Below are positions 58,353 to 64,000 of a stretch of DNA of 64,000 bases, in pieces. Below the pieces are notes generated by a model, which saw nothing but the letters and a program-made list of their open reading frames with translations, was not told the DNA's origin and ran no database searches. A program made the position numbers and the translations under genes. This DNA comes from Sphingobium aromaticiconvertens (GTDB lineage: Bacteria; Pseudomonadota; Alphaproteobacteria; Sphingomonadales; Sphingomonadaceae). Position 1 is the first letter of the stretch, and each line of letters opens with the position of its first letter. Where the stretch lies: the NCBI RefSeq assembly GCF_037154075.1, contig NZ_JBANRJ010000001.1:4273501-4337500 (forward strand). The letters are read 5' to 3'.

Positions 58353-59984
58353 CTATACTAACCGGCTCTGCTTGACCGCCGCTTCGATGAAGCTGGCGAA
58401 GAGCGGGTGCGGGTCGAAGGGTTTGGATTTGAGCTCCGGGTGGAACTGCACGCCGACGAACCAGGGATGATCGGGCCGCTCGACGATTTCGGGAAGCGTG
58501 CCGTCCGGCGACATGCCCGAGAAGATCAAGCCACCCTTCTCCAGCGGCTCGCGATAGCCCGCATTGACTTCATAGCGATGGCGATGGCGTTCGCTGATCG
58601 CGGTGCCGCCATAGATGCCCGCAACCACGCTGTTGCCAGCCAGCTTCGCCTCATAAGCGCCCAGCCGCATCGTGCCACCCAGATCGCCGCCTTCCGAGCG
58701 CTTCTGCAAGCCCTCTGCGGTCATCCATTCGGTGATGAGGCCAACGATCGGCTCACTCGTCTCGCCAAATTCGGTAGTGGAGGCTTCCGCGATGCCCGCG
58801 GTGTTCCGTGCGCTTTCGATGCAGGCCATCTGCATGCCGAGGCAGATGCCGAAGAAGGGCACCTCTCGTTCCCGCGCAAAGCGGACGCTGGCGATCTTGC
58901 CCTCACTGCCGCGCACGCCGAAGCCGCCGGGGACCAGAATGCCATGCATCGGCTCAAGGCTGGTGACGATGTCGTCCCCCTTCTCGAACAGTTCCGCATC
59001 GATCCACTTGACGTTGACCTTGACCCGGTTGGCGAAGCCGCCATGGGTCAGCGCTTCGTGCAGCGACTTATAGGCGTCGGGCAGGCCGACATATTTACCG
59101 ACGACGCCGATCGTGACTTCGCCTTCAGGATTGGCCTGCCGGTCCATGATGTCGTCCCAGCGCGCAAGCGCGGGTTCTTTCGCATCACTGATGCCAAAGG
59201 CGCGTAGGACCTCTTCGTCCAGCCCTTCGGCATGATATTGGGCGGGCACGGCGTAGATGCTGCTGGCGTCAAGCGCCGGGATCACCGCTTCGGGTCGCAC
59301 ATTGCAGAACAGCGCAATTTTGCGGCGCTCGCCTTCCGGCAACGGCTTTTCGCAGCGGCACAGCAGAATGTCGGGCTGAATGCCCAGCGACGTCAGTTCC
59401 CGCACGCTATGCTGGGTGGGCTTGGTCTTCAGCTCGCCCGCCGCCGCGATATAGGGGACCAGCGTCACATGGACGAAGATCGACTGGCCGCGATCAAGAT
59501 CGTTATGCAGTTGGCGAATCGCCTCCATGAACGGAAGGCTCTCAATATCGCCGACCGTGCCGCCGATCTCGCACAGCACGAAATCCAGATCCTCGGTGTC
59601 CGCCGTGGCGAAGGCCTTGATCTCGTCGGTGACGTGCGGGATTACCTGGACCGTCGCACCCAGATAATCGCCGCGACGCTCCTTGGTGATGATCGTCTGA
59701 TAGACGCGGCCCTGCGTCACATTGTCTGACTGGCGCGCGGAGACGCCGGTAAAGCGCTCATAATGCCCCAGATCCAGGTCCGTTTCCGCTCCGTCGTCGG
59801 TCACATAGACTTCGCCATGCTGATAGGGCGACATCGTGCCGGGATCGACGTTCAGATAAGGATCGAACTTTCGGATTCGCACGCGATATCCACGCGCTTG
59901 CAGCAGCGCTGCAAGGGATGCGGCCATCAGGCCCTTACCAAGCGAGGAGACCACGCCGCCGGTGATGAAAATATACCGCGTCAT
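58353..59984 (-). CDS. pyrG: CTP synthase
   Basis: PyrG makes CTP from UTP with glutamine nitrogen. The 543-residue protein begins [23 protein letters not shown], with the amidoligase domain ([29 protein letters not shown]) and the C-terminal glutaminase with [11 protein letters not shown] and [11 protein letters not shown]. Full length. secG and tpiA lie upstream on the same strand. Confidence 0.98.
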   Translation of the reverse strand: MTRYIFITGGVVSSLGKGLMAASLAALLQARGYRVRIRKFDPYLNVDPGTMSPYQHGEVYVTDDGAETDLDLGHYERFTGVSARQSDNVTQGRVYQTIITKERRGDYLGATVQVIPHVTDEIKAFATADTEDLDFVLCEIGGTVGDIESLPFMEAIRQLHNDLDRGQSIFVHVTLVPYIAAAGELKTKPTQHSVRELTSLGIQPDILLCRCEKPLPEGERRKIALFCNVRPEAVIPALDASSIYAVPAQYHAEGLDEEVLRAFGISDAKEPALARWDDIMDRQANPEGEVTIGVVGKYVGLPDAYKSLHEALTHGGFANRVKVNVKWIDAELFEKGDDIVTSLEPMHGILVPGGFGVRGSEGKIASVRFAREREVPFFGICLGMQMACIESARNTAGIAEASTTEFGETSEPIVGLITEWMTAEGLQKRSEGGDLGGTMRLGAYEAKLAGNSVVAGIYGGTAISERHRHRYEVNAGYREPLEKGGLIFSGMSPDGTLPEIVERPDHPWFVGVQFHPELKSKPFDPHPLFASFIEAAVKQSRLV

Positions 59985-60078
59985 GGGAGAAGAGGCCTAA
60001 CCTTTTAGAACAGCAAAGAGCAAGCGCGCGAATCAACGCGCGCTTAAAAAAAACATGGAAATTGCCCGAAAGCGGCGA

Positions 60079-60459
60079 TTAGTTAGCGAGCGGGACCGCG
60101 CCGTTGCTCGTTTCGTCCTTACCGACCGACTGAGCGGCACCGGCCAACGGATCATTGCCCGCCGGGGCGGGTGCACTGGTCGCTGGGGTCGAAGCAGGCG
60201 CCTGCTTGAGCGATGTGTCGATGGTGCTGGGCGCATGACGGATGGATGCATAGACCGCCAGGGCAATTGACAGGCTGACGAACAGAGTCGCCAGCACCGT
60301 GGTCGATCGCGTGAGGAAATCCGCCGCGCCGCGTGCCGACATCAGGCCCGATGGGCTGCCGCCAACCCCCAGCCCGCCGCCTTCCGAACGCTGCATCAGG
60401 ATGACGGTGACAAGGCAGGCTGCGATGATGGCCTGCACGACGAGGAGGAAGGTGAACAT
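60079..60459 (-). CDS. secG: Preprotein translocase subunit SecG
   Basis: SecG is the small auxiliary subunit of the SecYEG channel. From ATG 60459, preceded by AGGAGGAAGG, the protein is 126 residues with two hydrophobic helices (LLVVQAIIAACLVTVILMQ and TTVLATLFVSLSIALAVYAS), separated by the SecG loop EGGGLGVGGSPSGLMSARGAADFLTR-type, and a Pro/Ala-rich tail longer than in E. coli. Confidence 0.95.
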   Translation of the reverse strand: MFTFLLVVQAIIAACLVTVILMQRSEGGGLGVGGSPSGLMSARGAADFLTRSTTVLATLFVSLSIALAVYASIRHAPSTIDTSLKQAPASTPATSAPAPAGNDPLAGAAQSVGKDETSNGAVPLAN

Positions 60460-60549
60460 GCGACTATGGTGTCCGGCAATGAAGGTGGTTGGCGGGCACA
60501 TAGCGGGGATGGGGCGCGGGTTCAACCTCGCCCCACCCACTGACCATAA

Positions 60550-61290
60550 TCAGCCCGCCGCCGCGATCACGGGAGCGAACTTTGCCGCCGTCAGGCTCGC
60601 GCCGCCGACAAGGCCACCATCGACGTCCGGCACCGCCATCAATTCGGCGGCATTCTCACCATTCATCGAGCCGCCATAGAGGATACGCATGGCCCCCGCC
60701 TCGCTGCCGATACAGCTTTCCAGCGCGCTGCGGAGCGCACCATGCATGGCAGCGACCTGCTCCATGGTCGGAATACGGCCGGTGCCGATCGCCCAGATGG
60801 GTTCATAGGCGATGGCGAGCCAGTCGGCCGCCGCGCCCTCTGGCAGCGAGGCCAGAAGCTGCGCGGAAACCACATTTTCCGCGTCACCTGCATCGCGCAC
60901 CGACAGGCTCTCGCCCACACACAGGATCACCTTAAGGCCCGCCGCCTGGGCCGCGAGCGCCTTGGCGGCGACATCGGCGTCGGTTTCGCCCTGATCCTCG
61001 CGCCGTTCGCTATGGCCGATAATGGTCCAGCTAGCCCCCGCCTCTGCCAGCATCGCGGCGGACAGACAGCCCGTATGCGCGCCATTGTCCTTCATGTGGC
61101 AATCCTGCGCGCCGATGAAGGCGGCCCCCTTTATCGCGTCCGCTGCACCGATCAGCGTCGCGGGGACGCACAGCCCGATCTCTGCGGCCGGATGATCGGT
61201 CGCCAATGCACCTATCGCCTCTATTTCGCCTAGCTGCGCGCGCAGCCCGTTCATCTTCCAGTTGCCGACTACCAGCTTGCGTCTATTCAT
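60550..61290 (-). CDS. tpiA: Triosephosphate isomerase
   Basis: TpiA interconverts dihydroxyacetone phosphate and glyceraldehyde-3-phosphate. The 246-residue protein has VVGNWKMNGL, catalytic His in WTIIGHSERRED, catalytic Glu in AIAYEPIWAIGTGRIP and the phosphate loop ILYGGSMNGENAAEL. Full length. It is upstream of secG and divergent from the PpiD gene. Confidence 0.98.
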   Translation of the reverse strand: MNRRKLVVGNWKMNGLRAQLGEIEAIGALATDHPAAEIGLCVPATLIGAADAIKGAAFIGAQDCHMKDNGAHTGCLSAAMLAEAGASWTIIGHSERREDQGETDADVAAKALAAQAAGLKVILCVGESLSVRDAGDAENVVSAQLLASLPEGAAADWLAIAYEPIWAIGTGRIPTMEQVAAMHGALRSALESCIGSEAGAMRILYGGSMNGENAAELMAVPDVDGGLVGGASLTAAKFAPVIAAAG

Positions 61291-61443
61291 GATTGTGCCA
61301 ATCCTCCCTGCACGTTGGATGGACCCGAGCCGATGGACGGCCCGTCATCGTTTGTCTACCCCACTGGCCACGCTGCCCTTGCCCGCACGCGCCCTGCCCC
61401 CTAAAGGGTCCAATCATCAAAACCCTGTTTTACGGGACATCTC

Positions 61444-63399
61444 ATGCTTTCTGGCTTCCGGCGTTTCACCAAGTCCAAGATCGGCGCGATCATCGCCCTT
61501 GTTTTCTTAGGCATGATCGCCTTTGCCTTCGTGGCGGGCGATCTGACCAGTAATGGCGGTCTTGGCTCCCTGAGCGGCGGTGGCAGCACCGCAGCGAAGG
61601 CGGGCGGATCGAAGCTGTCGATCGCCGAATTGCAGGAACGGGTGCAGCGCGTGTTCGAAAATGCGCGCAAGAATAGTCCGGGGATGCAGATCGACGCTTT
61701 CTTTGCCGAGCGTGGCGCGGAGCAGGTTTTCGATCAGATGGTCAGCGCGTTGACACTGAAGGAATATGCCAAGGATCAGGGTATGAGCATCAGCAAACGC
61801 CTGGTGGACGCACAGATCGCCCAGATCCCCGCCTTTCAGGACGCAGCGGGCAATTTCAGCAATGACCAGTTCCGCGCGCTGCTAAGCCGCGAACGACTGA
61901 CCGAAGCCGCGCTGCGCGACGACATCAGCCGTGAGGTTCTGAGCCGCCAGCTGATCGGCCCCGCGACGCTGGGGACGAAACTGTCAGACTCCATGGTCCT
62001 TCCCTATGCTTCGTTGCTGCTGGAAGCGCGACAGGGCACGATCGCAGCGATCCCTGCAATGGCTTTCGCCGATCAGAAAGACCCGACCGACCCCCAACTG
62101 GCCGCCTATTACAAGAACAACGCCAGCCGCTTCACCGTGCCCGAACAGCGGCGCATCCGCTATGCGCTGATCGACCGGACTCGCTTTGTACAGGCCTCCC
62201 AGCCCAGCGATGCGGACGTGGCGGCCTATTACAACCGCAACAAGGCGCGCTATGCCGCGTCGGAAACCCGCAGCGTCGAACAGCTTGTCTTGCCGACCGA
62301 GGCAGGCGCGAAGGCGATCGCCGACAAGGTCAAGGGCGGCACGACCCTCGCCGCCGCCGCGCAGGGCGCTGGTCTGTCCGTCTCCACCCTGTCCAAACAG
62401 AACCGCGAGGCGCTGACTGGCGCCGCGTCCAAGGCCGTCGCCGACGCCGCTTTTGCTGCGGGCGAAGGCGCGCTGGTTGGCCCCGTGCGCGGATCGCTGG
62501 GCTGGGTGCTGCTGAAGGTGACGGGCACCGAGCGCGTGGCTGCGCAGAGTCTGGCCGCGGTAAAGCCCCAGATCGTCGAAACGCTGCGTGCGGAAAATGA
62601 GCAGAAGCTGCTCACAGACTTCACCGGTAAGATCGAGGATCAGATCGGCGATGGCGGCACCTTTGAAGAAGTGGTGAAGGATAACGGCCTGAAGCTGGAA
62701 ACCACGCCCGCGCTGCTGTCCACCGGCCAGAATGTGAACGATCAAGCGTTTGTGCCCACGCCTGAGATCAAGGCGCTGCTCGCCCCCGTCTTTGGCATGA
62801 GCGCCGATGACGATGCGCAGTTGGTACCGATCACGCCCAATGAGCGCTATGCGCTGGCCGCGCCAGGAGAGATCATCGCCGCCGCGCCGCCGCCACTTGC
62901 CAAGGTAAAGCCCGCGATCGTAGCCCAATATAAGCTCAATCAGGGTAACCTGAAGGCAAAGGCGATGGCCGAACAGATTCAGGCGAAGGTCGCCAAGGGC
63001 GAAACGCTGGCGAAGGCGATGGCCGCTGCTGGTGTCGCCCTGCCCGCGCCGCAGACTGTGGGCGGCCGCCGGGCCGACGTGCTGCGTGGCGACCAGCGGC
63101 CCGAGCCTGCACTCGCCATGCTTTTCTCCATGGCGGCAAACAGCGTCAAGACGCTGCCGATCGGTCAGGATCGTGGCTATTTCGTCATCAAGCTGGACGG
63201 TATCAAGCGCGGCGACGCAGGCGGTCAGCCTGCCCTGGTCAATCAGGTCCGCGATCAGTTGGCGCAGGTGACAGGCGACGAATATGGCCAGCAGTTCGTC
63301 CGTGCGATCGAAAAAAACCTGGGTGTGACGCGCAATCCGAAGGCAGTTGCCGATGTGCAGCGCGCCCTGACCACCACCAACAACAGCGCGGGCCAGTAA
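61444..63399 (+). CDS. ppiD: Periplasmic peptidyl-prolyl isomerase/chaperone, PpiD-like
   Basis: PpiD is an inner-membrane-anchored chaperone at the Sec exit. The 651-residue protein has one N-terminal transmembrane helix (IGAIIALVFLGMIAFAFVAGDL), a SurA_N-like region (LTLKEYAKDQGMSISKRLVDAQI), parvulin-like domains at about 230-370 (RRIRYALIDRTRF, VRGSLGWVLLKV) and a C-terminal region. The catalytic residues of parvulins are not clearly conserved, as in E. coli PpiD. trpE starts four bases after its stop. Confidence 0.92.
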   Translation: MLSGFRRFTKSKIGAIIALVFLGMIAFAFVAGDLTSNGGLGSLSGGGSTAAKAGGSKLSIAELQERVQRVFENARKNSPGMQIDAFFAERGAEQVFDQMVSALTLKEYAKDQGMSISKRLVDAQIAQIPAFQDAAGNFSNDQFRALLSRERLTEAALRDDISREVLSRQLIGPATLGTKLSDSMVLPYASLLLEARQGTIAAIPAMAFADQKDPTDPQLAAYYKNNASRFTVPEQRRIRYALIDRTRFVQASQPSDADVAAYYNRNKARYAASETRSVEQLVLPTEAGAKAIADKVKGGTTLAAAAQGAGLSVSTLSKQNREALTGAASKAVADAAFAAGEGALVGPVRGSLGWVLLKVTGTERVAAQSLAAVKPQIVETLRAENEQKLLTDFTGKIEDQIGDGGTFEEVVKDNGLKLETTPALLSTGQNVNDQAFVPTPEIKALLAPVFGMSADDDAQLVPITPNERYALAAPGEIIAAAPPPLAKVKPAIVAQYKLNQGNLKAKAMAEQIQAKVAKGETLAKAMAAAGVALPAPQTVGGRRADVLRGDQRPEPALAMLFSMAANSVKTLPIGQDRGYFVIKLDGIKRGDAGGQPALVNQVRDQLAQVTGDEYGQQFVRAIEKNLGVTRNPKAVADVQRALTTTNNSAGQ

Positions 63400-63403
63400 G
63401 CGC

Positions 63404-64000
63404 ATGACGGCGGCGGCGGAGCGGGTAAAGCCCGAAGGGATAGACGGCGTGCGCGCCGCGCTGGACGCGGGGCACTCTGCCCTCGTCTGGCGCCGCCAGA
63501 TCGCCGACACCGACACACCGATTTCCGCTGCGCTCAAACTGTTCCAACCCAACCGGGGTGACTTCCTGCTCGAATCGGTAGAGGGCGGCGCAGTGCGTGG
63601 CCGCTACAGCCTGATCGGCCTTGCCCCCGATCTCGTCTTCCGCGCCGAGGGCGAGAAGGCGGAAATCAACCGCAACTGGGCCAGCGATCCTGCGGCTTTC
63701 GTGGCAGAGGACAAGGGTGCGCTTGACGCCCTGCGCGCGCTGGTGGCCGAATGCCGGGCGAACATGGACCCGGCGCTGCCTTCCGCGCTCGCCTGCCTTG
63801 TCGGTTATTTCGGCTATGAGACGGTAGGGCTGGTGGAGAAGCTGCCCCGCCCCGTGCCCAATCCCATCGCCCTGCCCGACATGCTGTTCGTGCGGCCAAC
63901 CGTCATTCTGGTCTTCGATCGCCTGTCCGACGCCCTCTATCTGGTCGCACCCGTGTGGAAGGATAGCTTTACCGACAGCGAGCGCGCTATAGAGGCCGCG
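63404..64000 (+). CDS. trpE: Anthranilate synthase component I, N-terminal part (window edge)
   Basis: TrpE makes anthranilate from chorismate for tryptophan. 199 codons are present before the window ends, with no stop. They contain the feedback-binding N-terminal pattern FLLESVEGGAVRGRYSLIGLAPD (LLES motif for tryptophan) and the segment LACLVGYFGYETVGLVEKLP. It follows ppiD by four bases, a common arrangement in alphaproteobacteria. The catalytic C-terminal domain lies outside. Confidence 0.95.
   Translation, partial: MTAAAERVKPEGIDGVRAALDAGHSALVWRRQIADTDTPISAALKLFQPNRGDFLLESVEGGAVRGRYSLIGLAPDLVFRAEGEKAEINRNWASDPAAFVAEDKGALDALRALVAECRANMDPALPSALACLVGYFGYETVGLVEKLPRPVPNPIALPDMLFVRPTVILVFDRLSDALYLVAPVWKDSFTDSERAIEAA

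Noticed and set aside
61984..63552. 522-codon frame antisense to ppiD
   Set aside because: Shadow frame; spans the end of ppiD and the start of trpE, both firm.

Overview
The window is a GC-rich chromosomal segment that reads as an alphaproteobacterium of the family Sphingomonadaceae (Sphingobium/Sphingomonas type). This is inferred from gene order and protein style: an argS / SPOR-protein / nagZ / scpA cluster, ispH-thrB-rnhA, rimP-nusA-ylxR-infB-rbfA, an aspartate-type HemB, the NDUFA12-like complex I subunit next to a DUF2155 gene and aat, a KpsC/KpsS pair, and several small protein families frequent in sphingomonads. Nearly everything is core metabolism or information processing. No tRNA, rRNA, CRISPR array or prophage was seen.

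Layout. 1-7.1 kb: a minus-strand cluster (lipoprotein, argS, SPOR protein, nagZ, scpA cut by the window edge), interrupted between the SPOR gene and nagZ by an AT-rich insert at about 1.5-3.7 kb. That insert carries a plus-strand two-gene module, a DUF5343 protein followed by a Swt1-type HEPN protein, and the HEPN gene is split by an 845-bp IS5-family element. 7.2-13.5 kb, plus: ispH, thrB, rnhA, hemB, a membrane-spermidine-synthase-like fusion and a gamma carbonic anhydrase. 14.1-15.4 kb: rplJ-rplL with a structured leader and a strong terminator. 15.5-17.7 kb: a 58-residue small gene, a lipoprotein solute-binding protein and a DUF4112 protein. 17.7-22.1 kb, minus: kpsS, kpsC and a glycosyltransferase, probably for capsule. 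22.2-26 kb, minus: HIT protein, scoB, a HAD phosphatase, scoA and a fused thiS-thiG. 26.1-29.7 kb, plus: aroQ, accB-accC, an ArsC-like gene and an orphan ParA. 29.7-36.6 kb: fatty acyl-AMP ligase, recX, DUF192, complex I subunit, DUF2155 overlapping aat antisense, an EamA transporter and a JmjC-like protein. 36.7-42.4 kb: chorismate mutase, decaprenyl diphosphate synthase, TSUP permease, two tandem small genes, GST, PHA depolymerase and a glutamine amidotransferase. 42.6-50.5 kb, minus: acnA, a TPR protein, small DUF genes, a PadR/DUF2218 operon with a palindromic operator, tdk and a hydrolase. 50.6-57 kb, minus: the rimP-nusA-4OT-ylxR-infB-rbfA operon. 57.1-64 kb: a PQQ-type sugar dehydrogenase, pyrG, secG, tpiA, ppiD and the start of trpE.

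The best candidate for an undescribed system is the DUF5343 + HEPN cassette. Removing the IS and one copy of its TA duplication joins the two HEPN fragments exactly in frame into a 197-residue protein with an R-x4-H RNase-type motif. The cassette is compact, translationally coupled, compositionally foreign, and inserted into a housekeeping cluster. That is the pattern expected of a defence or toxin-antitoxin module whose effector has been knocked out by transposition. Its function is inferred, not shown.

Secondary points of interest are the 229-bp antisense overlap of the conserved 3' ends of aat and the DUF2155 gene, a ThiS-ThiG fusion with an internal ribosome binding site, a His-rich YqjI-like PadR repressor with its operator, and three families of dispersed intergenic repeats.
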